Source: a bacterium (GTDB lineage Bacteria; UBA9089; UBA9088; JAGUXG01). From it: DNA of 6,066 nt. The translations under genes were made by a program, and so were the position numbers. The notes beneath the pieces were generated by a model that saw only the letters and a list, made by a program, of their open reading frames with translations, was not told the DNA's origin and made no database searches. The stretch is taken from contig JASEHO010000094.1 in NCBI GenBank assembly GCA_030018505.1, positions 1-6,066 of the forward strand. Reading direction: 5' to 3'. Below, piece after piece: positions 1 to 5,487 of the stretch (positions within the stretch are counted from its first letter, which is position 1; the number at the start of each line of letters is the position of its first letter).

Positions 1-102
1 GCCATTTGCCAACGCATCATTGAGGCACATAAAGGCGAGATTGAGGTCAAAAGTGAGGTAGGTAAAGGGACAACATTTGTGGTCAATCTGCCAGTTCAAT
101 AA
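1..102 (+). CDS. Sensor histidine kinase, C-terminal end (partial)
   Basis: Only the last 33 codons are in the window; the reading frame is open from base 1 and stops with TAA at 100-102. The translated end has the pattern I-C-Q-R-I-I-E-A-H-K-G-E-I-E-V, then S-E-V-G-K-G-T-T-F, then V-V-N-L-P. This is the end of the GHKL ATPase domain of histidine kinases: the helix and strand before the G2 box, the G2 box itself (GKGTTF), and the last beta strand ending in LP. The family phosphorylates itself on a histidine and passes the phosphate to a response regulator. The input domains and the partner are outside the window, so the signal cannot be named. It lies 30 bases upstream of holB on the same strand with no visible terminator, so read-through or a shared operon is likely. 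Confidence 0.85.
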   Translation, partial: AICQRIIEAHKGEIEVKSEVGKGTTFVVNLPVQ

Positions 103-132
103 GCTATTTATTCTCAGAACACATACTTATCC

Positions 133-1065
133 TTGACTTTTAACAATATCTATATAGATAATTTTCCTATGTTTGGAAAAGAGGTTCGTGGACAGGAGAA
201 GGCTATCTATGCGATCACTTGTCTGATAAAAAGAGAGGTTCTGCCTACCTTAATATTCTATGGGCCAGAGGGTGTTGGCAAGAGAAGAGCAGCTTACATT
301 TTGGCCAGGACAATAAATTGTAGTGATGGTGGAGAAAATAGCTGTAGCTCTTGCAGGCAGATGGAAAAAGGAATACACCCAGACCTTGTTGTATTAGAGT
401 CAAATAATGGCTCTATCAAGGTTGATTCTATAAGGGAGGTGATAAAGTCAGCCTACCTTAAACCCTTCTATAAAAAAAAGGTTTATATTATTGATGATGC
501 CTCTCTTCTGACTCCAGAAGCCTCTTCTTGCCTATTAAAAACCCTTGAGGAGCCTCCTCTTTATTGCGTCTTCATCTTGATAACAAACTCTATCCCGGCT
601 ATCTTTTCAACTATAAGGTCGCGCTGCCTACCAATAAGGTTTAGAAGGCAGACAGAGGAGATACAAAGAGAGATACTTTTGGACCTTGGAGTTGATAGAA
701 AAGATATAGATGACCTTATCAAATTTTCAGGAGGAAGCCTTAGCCGGGCAATGGAATATAAAGGACTCAATCTTTCTCTAAAAGAAAGCCAGATTGAAAA
801 ATGGTTTGCCAGCTTTAAGACAAAAAATGCTATTGATATAGCCGAAGATATACTCTTTGCAGAAAAGAGCTTTCCACAGTTCCTTGATTTTGCTATCTTT
901 TATTTAGAGAAAGAGCTTCCTTTGCACTTAGAAAGAATAGAAGCTATATTAGAGGCAAAGGAATATCTTCTTCTGAATGCAAACAGACGGCTTACTTTAG
1001 AAAATATGTGCTTTAAGTTACAGGAGGTTTGTAATGATAGAGATAGTTGGTTTAGTCTTTCCTAA
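133..1065 (+). CDS. holB: DNA polymerase III, delta' subunit (clamp loader)
   Basis: Delta' is a structural subunit of the clamp loader that places the sliding clamp on primed DNA. The 310-residue product, a usual length, begins with an AAA+ domain: G-Q-E-K-A-I at 20-25, Walker A G-P-E-G-V-G-K at 44-50 followed by Arg instead of Ser/Thr, a Walker B-like V-Y-I-I-D-D-A at 117-123, L-L-K-T-L-E-E-P-P at 134-142, and the clamp-loader SRC motif at 163-165. The zinc knuckle between Walker A and H-P-D (82-84) keeps Cys63, Cys71 and Cys74, but the expected second cysteine appears missing (Glu68 or nearby). A helical C-terminal domain follows. The start is uncertain: TTG at 133 is the first in-frame start, but ATG at 169 (residue 13) lies where most relatives begin and would give 298 residues; neither has a clear ribosome binding site. 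The gene overlaps ricT by 32 bases, and holB-ricT adjacency is a known conserved order. Confidence 0.93.
   Translation: MTFNNIYIDNFPMFGKEVRGQEKAIYAITCLIKREVLPTLIFYGPEGVGKRRAAYILARTINCSDGGENSCSSCRQMEKGIHPDLVVLESNNGSIKVDSIREVIKSAYLKPFYKKKVYIIDDASLLTPEASSCLLKTLEEPPLYCVFILITNSIPAIFSTIRSRCLPIRFRRQTEEIQREILLDLGVDRKDIDDLIKFSGGSLSRAMEYKGLNLSLKESQIEKWFASFKTKNAIDIAEDILFAEKSFPQFLDFAIFYLEKELPLHLERIEAILEAKEYLLLNANRRLTLENMCFKLQEVCNDRDSWFSLS
1022..1028 (+). promoter_or_regulatory. Ribosome binding site of ricT, inside holB
   Basis: AGGAGGT lies five bases before the ATG at 1034. It is a near-perfect Shine-Dalgarno sequence embedded in the last codons of holB and fixes the ricT start, which implies that ricT is translated efficiently from the holB message. 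Confidence 0.8.
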
Positions 1066-1834
1066 GGGAAGCAAAATTTTTTATGCTGACCCAGGAGAGT
1101 TTGAGATAAAGAAAGGGGATTGGTGTGTGGTGGCAACAGAGACTGGAGAAGACATGGCTCAAGCTACTGAATCTTCCAGGGTGATGAAGGAGAAAGAGAA
1201 TATCCTTAAAGTTAGCAGGAAAGCAACGCATCTTGATTTTGAAAAGCAAGAGAAGAATAAGGAGGAAGAAAAAAAGGGAGAGAGGGTTTGCGCAGAAAAG
1301 ATTAAAGGGTTTGGACTTCCGATGAAGCTGATTAGCGCTCACTTATCTCTTGACCAGAACAAGTTCACTTTTTATTTCTCAGCTGAAGAGAGAATAGATT
1401 TTCGAGAGTTGGTAAAGGATTTGAGTGTAACTTTAGAGACCAAAATTGAGCTTCTTCAGATAAACATAAGGGATGAGATAAAACTCTGTGGAGGGCTCTC
1501 TTGGTGTGGAAGACCGATATGTTGTGCCAAATTCTTGAAGCCGTGCGAGCATATTACGGTTAGAATGGTGAAGGATCAGAACCTTTCTATTAATCTATCT
1601 AAGGTATCTGGAGTCTGTGGACGATTAATGTGTTGCCTTTCCTATGAACAGGATTTTTATTCTGAGTTTAGAAAGAGAGCGCCAAAGGAAGGATCTCGTT
1701 ATCAAGTAGGAGAAGAGACAGGCACAATTGAGGTAGTCAGCCCTATTCGCTCTTGTCTGATGGTGAGGCTTCCTGATAATAAATTAGTTGAAGTGCCAAT
1801 CAAAGCGGATCTTCACCCCACCATTTTCACTTAA
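1034..1834 (+). CDS. ricT: PSP1-domain protein RicT (YaaT family)
   Basis: RicT is a cytoplasmic PSP1-domain protein. In Bacillus subtilis it works with RicA and RicF in an iron-sulfur-containing complex that stimulates RNase Y-dependent mRNA processing and affects sporulation and competence; that role is transferred from the family. The 266-residue product shows an N-terminal beta part with Y-A-D-P-G at 17-21, a charged helical linker at about 62-90, F-Y-F-S-A-E-E-R-I-D-F-R-E-L-V at 113-127, and the hallmark cysteine cluster: C-G-R-P-I-C-C at 158-164 and C-G-R-L-M-C-C at 195-201, with K-D-Q-N-L-S at 180-185 between them. Cys158, 163, 164, 195, 200 and 201 match the expected cluster; Cys152 and Cys171 are extra nearby cysteines. 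The start is fixed by a strong ribosome binding site. The last seven residues (L-H-P-T-I-F-T) and the stop codon lie in the end of an IS remnant, so the native C-terminus was probably replaced; the core is intact. Confidence 0.93.
   Translation: MIEIVGLVFPKGSKIFYADPGEFEIKKGDWCVVATETGEDMAQATESSRVMKEKENILKVSRKATHLDFEKQEKNKEEEKKGERVCAEKIKGFGLPMKLISAHLSLDQNKFTFYFSAEERIDFRELVKDLSVTLETKIELLQINIRDEIKLCGGLSWCGRPICCAKFLKPCEHITVRMVKDQNLSINLSKVSGVCGRLMCCLSYEQDFYSEFRKRAPKEGSRYQVGEETGTIEVVSPIRSCLMVRLPDNKLVEVPIKADLHPTIFT
1812..1820 (+). repeat. Putative left terminal inverted repeat of the IS remnant
   Basis: TTCACCCCA, the exact inverted partner of 2711-2719. It lies within the last codons of ricT, so the end of the element supplies the end of that reading frame. 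Nine bases is short, and chance cannot be excluded without another copy of the element. Confidence 0.45.
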
Positions 1835-1840
1835 CCCTTT

Positions 1841-2346
1841 GATAATACTGTAGAGCTTTATGAGTGTCTCTCTGTTGGGGCTGTCTGGACAGTCTATCAA
1901 GCAGCAAAACGTCTTGGGATTGAGAAGGCTCTGGGCAATACCACATCCTGGCAGGTTATTGGATAGATCAGGGATCTCGGCTTTCTGCTGTCCGACTGGC
2001 CCAGACACATGCAGCATGTGATCTCTTAAATATAGGTCGGGGTTTATTTATATGAGAATCTGGCCTGGCTTTCTGACAATCAAGACAGAACTATAGAATA
2101 ACCTTCTCCTTGCAAGATACAAAAAGAGATAGCCGGAGATATTCCTCTATGATACAACAAGCAGTTATTTAGAGGGTGAGCAGAATGTATTTTCCAATAT
2201 GGGTATAAAAAGCAAGGCAAAAAACAGATTGTGATTGGGCTGCTATGCGATGAATCTGGTTACCCTGTATCAACAGAGGTGTTTGCTGGTAACACGAAAA
2301 GACCCCCAGACATTTTTCTTTTCAGATAACCAAAGTAGCAGCACGA
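1841..2346 (+). pseudogene. Transposase pseudogene, N-terminal and first catalytic part
   Basis: Pieces of one transposase can be followed through several frames. Frame one (1841-1963) reads ...V-G-A-V-W-T-V-Y-Q-A-A-K-R-L-G-I-E-K-A-L and W-Q-V-I, then TAG at 1964. A shifted frame from 1963 continues I-D-Q-G-S-R-L-S-A-V-R-L-A-Q-T-H. From 2048 another gives L-Y-E-N-L-A-W-L-S-D-N-Q-D-R. From 2100, after a TAG at 2130, comes F-L-Y-D-T-T-S-S-Y-L-E-G-E-Q-N, which holds the first Asp of the DDE triad. From 2216 follow K-K-Q-I-V-I-G-L-L and S-T-E-V-F-A-G-N-T, then D-P-Q-T-F (2301) and Q-I-T-K-V-A-A-R-F (2323). In this order the blocks match IS4/IS1634-type transposases. At least five frameshifts and one nonsense codon make it non-functional. 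The N-terminal stretch before 1841 and the catalytic middle are missing. Confidence 0.85.
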
Positions 2347-2420
2347 TTTAACTGTAAAAATGAAAAGATCGAAAAGCTTAAAATTAAAAGAGGCAGAAGG
2401 GAAGCAATTAAATCTAAAAT

Positions 2421-2672
2421 ATGATTATTCGTCTATTGCAGGAGGCTTGGAAAGAACTTGAGAAAGCTGTAAAAGAAGGTATCAGTCAATTATCAACCCT
2501 TTGTTCCATGGAAGTAAAGATTAAAAACCAGGGATCTTATCTAGAAAATCCCAAAGAGCAATCTCAAGAATTACTAAAGGCAGTAGACATTCGCCTACCC
2601 TTTATTTTACCACATAGGGAGGTACATGTAGTCACAAGAAAAAAACTGACCAAACAGCGCAAAACCCCTTGA
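2421..2672 (+). CDS. Transposase C-terminal fragment (IS remnant)
   Basis: This 83-residue open frame is the C-terminus of the same transposase: I-I-R-L-L-Q-E-A-W-K-E-L at 2-13, V-K-E-G-I-S-Q-L-S-T-L-C at 17-28, E-V-K-I-K-N at 31-36, R-L-P-F-I-L-P-H at 58-65, and the final V-V-T-R-K-K-L at 70-76. These end-of-protein motifs are typical of IS1634-like transposases, which usually finish with a similar R-K-K-L-P-x-R-R-K tail. The fragment has no DDE residues and no ribosome binding site before its ATG, and the frame just upstream is closed by TAA at 2415-2417. The block separating it from the fragments before 2346 is deleted. It is best read as part of the pseudogene and not as an independent gene, although it is still free of stops. 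Confidence 0.75.
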   Translation: MIIRLLQEAWKELEKAVKEGISQLSTLCSMEVKIKNQGSYLENPKEQSQELLKAVDIRLPFILPHREVHVVTRKKLTKQRKTP

Positions 2673-2710
2673 AAAACCTTAAGTTATGAATGATGTTGAG
2701 GTGTGTTTTT

Positions 2711-2719
2711 TGGGGTGAA
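2711..2719 (-). repeat. Putative right terminal inverted repeat of the IS remnant
   Basis: TGGGGTGAA, the exact inverse of 1812-1820, lies 38 bases after the transposase stop. The neighbouring surface-protein reading frame opens at 2719, right at this edge: its last upstream stop (TGA 2716-2718) is inside the repeat. Confidence 0.45.
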
Positions 2720-2886
2720 CTTCTGTTTCAGGCTCAGGATGGCCAGCAAACAAAGAGGTTACAATACACTTTGGAACACATCAGACAATTACCACCACAT
2801 GGACATCAGCAAACGGAACATTCTCAGTAACATTCATTGCCTCAACCCAAGCCTATGGAACGAAAATAATCACTGCAGAAGGCTGT
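2719..2886 (+). pseudogene. Exposed 5' remnant of the surface-protein gene
   Basis: The frame of the downstream surface protein stays open for 56 codons upstream of its first ATG, back to the edge of the IS remnant. It encodes most of a repeat domain: V-S-G-S-G-W-P-A, F-G-T-H-Q-T-I-T-T-T, A-N-G-T-F-S-V-T-F, Y-G-T-K-I-I-T. It contains no ATG, GTG or TTG, so it cannot be the natural beginning. The original gene was longer and had its signal peptide further upstream; that part is absent here. The overlapping + frame at 2703-2912 is a shadow of this coding stretch. Confidence 0.8.
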
Positions 2887-3168
2887 ATGGCTACTGGTGT
2901 CTATTTCATTAAACCCAAGCTAATATCCCTATATCCTCTATCAGGACCCGAGGGAACAGAGGTTACAGCGGACGGGGTAGGATTTCCAGCTTATAACTTG
3001 GTCTTAGTTGACTTCGGAACACAAGAAACAATCACAACAACAGAAACTACAGGAAATGGAACATTTTTAGCCAAATTTATTGTCAACAACCAACCAGCAG
3101 GCACCACTCTTATCACACTTACAGCTTACAACTTACAACTTACAACTTCTTTCTTCATCACAAAAGAA
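2725..3168 (+). repeat. Tandem 81-residue surface-domain repeats (two copies)
   Basis: Two adjacent domain copies have an exact 243-base period. G-W-P-A (2737) pairs with G-F-P-A (2980), F-G-T (2770) with F-G-T (3013), N-G-T-F (2812) with N-G-T-F (3055), and G-T (2857) with G-T (3100). Both carry T-I-T-T-T after the F-G-T. They look like IPT/TIG-like or related Ig-type beta domains found in arrays in exported proteins. The first copy starts almost at the IS edge and lacks its leading strand, so more copies probably existed upstream. Confidence 0.75.
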
Positions 3169-4515
3169 GACCTCCCTGACCTTACCATAACCAAGATAAA
3201 GATCTCTCCCAATAGACCCATATTTGAAGGAGACAGGATAAATGTTGTTGCCTGGATAAAGAATATAGGAAGTAAACATACAGAGAATATTGAAATAGCC
3301 TTTCTTGATCAAACAGACATAAAAGGGACAAGGAGCATAAGAAGACTAAACCCAGGACAAACAGAAGCAAGAGAGATGCACTGGAGGATATACCCTTTTG
3401 GAACACATACAATTTCTGTTATAGCTGATAGAGAGAATGTAATCCCTGAGAAAGATGAGGATAACAATATAGGAACAAAGACAATCTTTGTCTTAAAGAG
3501 ACAAGGAAGTGCCTTACTAATGGGAACCATAACAGATAAGAACACCCATAACCCCTTACCTAATACATTAGTAATAGCCATTGGAAAATCCTTTGGTATG
3601 GATAGGACAGACAGCAATGGAAGATACATCATAGGAGATCTAAAGCCTGGAAGGTATATAGTTACAGCTATAAAGCGTGGTTATATCCCAGAGATAAAGA
3701 AGACCTCCATCCATTTATCACCCCTTCCAAATATCTTAGACCTTGAACTAAAGAAGAGACGAGAAGCAGAACTATCCTTTGATGAGTTATACCAGAAGAT
3801 CCTCTCTAATCTAAGCCAGGATATAACCCTATCAAAAGAAGAGTTTAATCCTGAATTTCTTGCCTTCTCTGCTGCCTCATTCCTGTCTGCTAATTCATCA
3901 GAAGAACCCATATTCTTAGAAGAACCAGGGACAGCCACCCTAAAGATTCAAAGAGAAGGAGAAAGCCTACTCATAAAAGCAAGCCTGAAGAACATTTTAG
4001 TGGCTAAGATAGAGACAGAATTAGAGATTGAATCAGGAGATCTGCTAAAGGAAAGATCTGCCAATATGCTGAGAACCACAAATCCAGAAGGCATAACAGG
4101 AGAAGGAGTATTAGTCAAGCTCAAGATAGAACCAGCAGAGGAGCCAATAGAGGTTCACTGCACCTTTGTTGACTGTCTGGGCAATACCTTCTCTATTCAA
4201 GAATCCATAGAACCCGAAGCACCAACAGAAACCCAGCTTCTTCAAAGCTATCCAAACCCAGCAGATAATTCCTGCTACATACCCTTTAAGCTATCAACTA
4301 ACTCCAATGTTACAGTAGAAATCTACAACATCCTTGGACAGAAGGTTAGAACCATAGAGGCAGGAGAAAGAAAGGCAGGATCATATACAAAACAAGACAG
4401 AGCCATATTCTGGAACTTAAAGAATAATAATGGACAAAATGTAGCCAAAGGGCTATATTTCTATCAACTGAAAGCAGGCAACTTCAAGGCAACAAAGGCT
4501 ATGGTTGTAAAATAG
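2887..4515 (+). CDS. Exported multidomain surface protein with C-terminal sorting domain, 5'-truncated
   Basis: Positions refer to the 542-residue product from ATG 2887. Residues 11-94 form an Ig-like repeat (P-L-S-G-P-E-G-T-E-V at 17-26, N-G-T-F at 57-60). Residues 96-203 are a CARDB adhesion-type domain (D-L-T-I-T-K at 98-103, D-E-D-N-N-I at 190-195). Residues 207-290 are a carboxypeptidase-regulatory-like domain (G-T-I-T-D at 213-217, T-D-S-N-G-R-Y at 241-247, L-K-P-G-R-Y at 252-257). Residues 295-445 are unassigned, with a possible cohesin-like strand pattern at 365-440. Residues 447-542 are a FlgD-Ig/T9SS type A-like sorting domain (S-Y-P-N-P at 454-458, Y-N-I-L-G-Q-K-V at 480-487, G-L-Y-F-Y-Q-L at 522-528, final K-A-M-V-V-K). 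The native role is probably extracellular or cell-surface. There is no signal peptide, the ATG lies inside a domain, and only a weak AGAAGG precedes it, so export and expression are doubtful. The frame extends open to 2719. Confidence 0.85.
   Translation: MATGVYFIKPKLISLYPLSGPEGTEVTADGVGFPAYNLVLVDFGTQETITTTETTGNGTFLAKFIVNNQPAGTTLITLTAYNLQLTTSFFITKEDLPDLTITKIKISPNRPIFEGDRINVVAWIKNIGSKHTENIEIAFLDQTDIKGTRSIRRLNPGQTEAREMHWRIYPFGTHTISVIADRENVIPEKDEDNNIGTKTIFVLKRQGSALLMGTITDKNTHNPLPNTLVIAIGKSFGMDRTDSNGRYIIGDLKPGRYIVTAIKRGYIPEIKKTSIHLSPLPNILDLELKKRREAELSFDELYQKILSNLSQDITLSKEEFNPEFLAFSAASFLSANSSEEPIFLEEPGTATLKIQREGESLLIKASLKNILVAKIETELEIESGDLLKERSANMLRTTNPEGITGEGVLVKLKIEPAEEPIEVHCTFVDCLGNTFSIQESIEPEAPTETQLLQSYPNPADNSCYIPFKLSTNSNVTVEIYNILGQKVRTIEAGERKAGSYTKQDRAIFWNLKNNNGQNVAKGLYFYQLKAGNFKATKAMVVK
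3118..3145 (+). repeat. Heptanucleotide tandem repeat (CTTACAA)x4 within coding sequence
   Basis: Four contiguous 7-base units: CTTACAG (3118-3124), then three perfect CTTACAA (3125-3131, 3132-3138, 3139-3145), followed by CTTC. The tract lies in the surface-protein gene and encodes the L-T-A-Y-N-L-Q-L-T-T stretch. Because seven is not a multiple of three, gain or loss of one unit would shift the frame. Confidence 0.85.
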
Positions 4516-4525
4516 TCAGAAAACC

Positions 4526-4554
4526 TTGACAGGCAGATTTGAGAAGAATAAAAT
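4526..4554 (+). promoter_or_regulatory. Sigma70-type promoter for the 4588-6047 unit
   Basis: TTGACA at 4526-4531 matches the -35 consensus exactly. A 17-base spacer follows, then TAAAAT at 4549-4554, five of six bases of the -10 consensus. Transcription would start near 4561, giving a leader of about 27 bases before the ATG at 4588. It starts 11 bases after the stop of the surface-protein gene, so the downstream pair has its own promoter. Confidence 0.7.
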
Positions 4555-4573
4555 ATAACAAATGCTTAAAAAT

Positions 4574-4578
4574 GGAGG
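4574..4578 (+). promoter_or_regulatory. Ribosome binding site for the 4588 gene
   Basis: GGAGG lies nine bases before ATG 4588, in an A-rich context. It supports this start, which also gives a proper signal peptide. Confidence 0.7.
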
Positions 4579-4587
4579 AAGAAAAAA

Positions 4588-5487
4588 ATGAAGAAAATAT
4601 TAGGAAGTGCAATGATTTTAGGGATGCTCGTAATCCCAGCTTTGGCTGAGGAAACAGGCAAGGGAACAGAGACACAAACAAGGGTTGGAACTCAAAATCC
4701 TACAGAGATTGAGGCTTTAGGGCCAACCAGGGCAGTATCTTCGATAATGCAAGGATTAGGTAGAAAAGGGACTGAAACCCATAAGGTGCTGTTTATAGAG
4801 GTTTTAGAGGAGAATTATGATACTTTCTTACCTGGGTTGATGGTAAAGAGAAAATGGATTTTCCCATATTTTAAGTTTGATAAAGAAAAAAGAAAGGTAA
4901 TTGTTGACTCACGACATTTTCATTCCCCTAATATGTTAACTACAAAAGGTGAAATGAGAAGAAATATCTCTCTTATTGTTAAACATACAATAGATTATAA
5001 AGGAATAGGACGACAATATCCTAAATATTATATTTATGAACCTTCAAAAGTTCCAACAACAATAAATCTAAAAGAGCCATCTGGCTTTGAACAGTGGGAC
5101 CCCGGGGACATGAAACAAGTCCGATATGTAGATAATCTTAAGATAGTCAATCTATCTTCTGAGGGAGAGATGGAGCTTATTTATGGCAAAGAGAAGATAA
5201 CCTTAAAATATGAAGAACTGTGGAAGGCTGATAAAATAACTAAGGTAATTCCTGTTGAAGGTGTGGTTAATCTTGTAGGGAGTGAGAAATGGTGTGAAAG
5301 CAGAAAAAAATTTATTAAAGATAATTTTAAGTGGTTTTTGAGCGATAAAGATAGATTGTATAAATTTGGAATACCTGAAAAAGATATAGAGATGTTAATG
5401 GACAGGAAGGTTACCTTTTCAACAGAAGTGACCATTTTTAATCATGGAATTGTAGAAATAGAAACATATAGAAGGGGGTCAAAATGA
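4588..5487 (+). CDS. Secreted protein of unknown function
   Basis: I do not recognise the family. The 299-residue product begins with a Sec signal peptide: M-K-K, a hydrophobic core at 4-17, and A-L-A at 18-20, so cleavage after Ala20 is likely. No lipobox cysteine is present. Residues 21-65 are polar and probably flexible, with K-G-T-E-T at 25-29 and again at 60-64. From about 66 to 235 the sequence alternates in a beta-strand-like way with many charged and aromatic residues. Residues 236-275 look helical (W-C-E-S-R-K-K-F-I-K at 235-244, K-D-I-E-M-L-M at 265-271), and a final strand follows at 278-294. There is a single cysteine, Cys236. The start is supported by a good ribosome binding site and promoter. 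The stop overlaps the ATG of the metalloprotease gene by four bases (ATGA, 5484-5487), which suggests translational coupling and a shared task outside the cytoplasm, for instance as partner, substrate or inhibitor; this is inference only. Confidence 0.8.
   Translation: MKKILGSAMILGMLVIPALAEETGKGTETQTRVGTQNPTEIEALGPTRAVSSIMQGLGRKGTETHKVLFIEVLEENYDTFLPGLMVKRKWIFPYFKFDKEKRKVIVDSRHFHSPNMLTTKGEMRRNISLIVKHTIDYKGIGRQYPKYYIYEPSKVPTTINLKEPSGFEQWDPGDMKQVRYVDNLKIVNLSSEGEMELIYGKEKITLKYEELWKADKITKVIPVEGVVNLVGSEKWCESRKKFIKDNFKWFLSDKDRLYKFGIPEKDIEMLMDRKVTFSTEVTIFNHGIVEIETYRRGSK
5472..5478 (+). promoter_or_regulatory. Ribosome binding site for the metalloprotease gene
   Basis: AAGGGGG lies five bases before the ATG at 5484, inside the 3' end of the upstream gene, and supports this start. 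Confidence 0.55.

Larger units (their letters stand above)
1812..2719 (+). mobile_element. Decayed insertion sequence, IS4/IS1634-like
   Basis: A roughly 0.9-kb remnant lies between ricT and the surface-protein gene. Its interior encodes broken transposase fragments in the + direction. The proposed ends are an inverted repeat: TTCACCCCA at 1812-1820 and its exact reverse complement TGGGGTGAA at 2711-2719. About 7 of the next 16 positions also match without gaps, including CAC at 1828-1830. The size is about half that of a full element of this group, because the catalytic middle and probably the N-terminal 5' part are gone. No target-site duplication is visible beside the repeats, and the two flanks belong to different genes. 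The transposase identity is firm; the exact ends are inferred from a short repeat and could be off. Confidence 0.7.

Noticed and set aside
1052..1342. Minus-strand 96-codon frame rich in Phe and Leu
   Set aside because: It is the antisense of the lysine/glutamate-rich linker of RicT, which yields artificial hydrophobic sequence.
1784..2017. Minus-strand open frame across the ricT end and the IS remnant
   Set aside because: It is antisense to clear RicT and transposase coding similarity, has no recognisable motifs and arises from stop-poor shadow sequence.
2887..2889. ATG 2887 as the true start of the surface protein
   Set aside because: It lies within a domain repeat with only a weak AGAAGG four bases upstream, gives no signal peptide, and clear coding similarity continues in frame upstream to 2719. 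It is kept as the annotated start only because it is the first possible one.
2703..2912. Plus-strand 69-codon frame
   Set aside because: It is an out-of-frame reading of the surface-protein repeat; the frame used at 2719-2886 aligns with the next repeat at an exact 243-base period, while this one has no repeat similarity.
3182..3938. Three minus-strand frames inside the surface-protein gene
   Set aside because: They are antisense shadows of well-supported CARDB and carboxypeptidase-regulatory-like coding sequence, with no ribosome binding sites or motifs.
4516..4540. Possible terminator after the surface-protein gene (GTCA...TGAC)
   Set aside because: The stem is only four base pairs, is not GC-rich and is not followed by a T run; the stretch is better explained by the -35 element at 4526.
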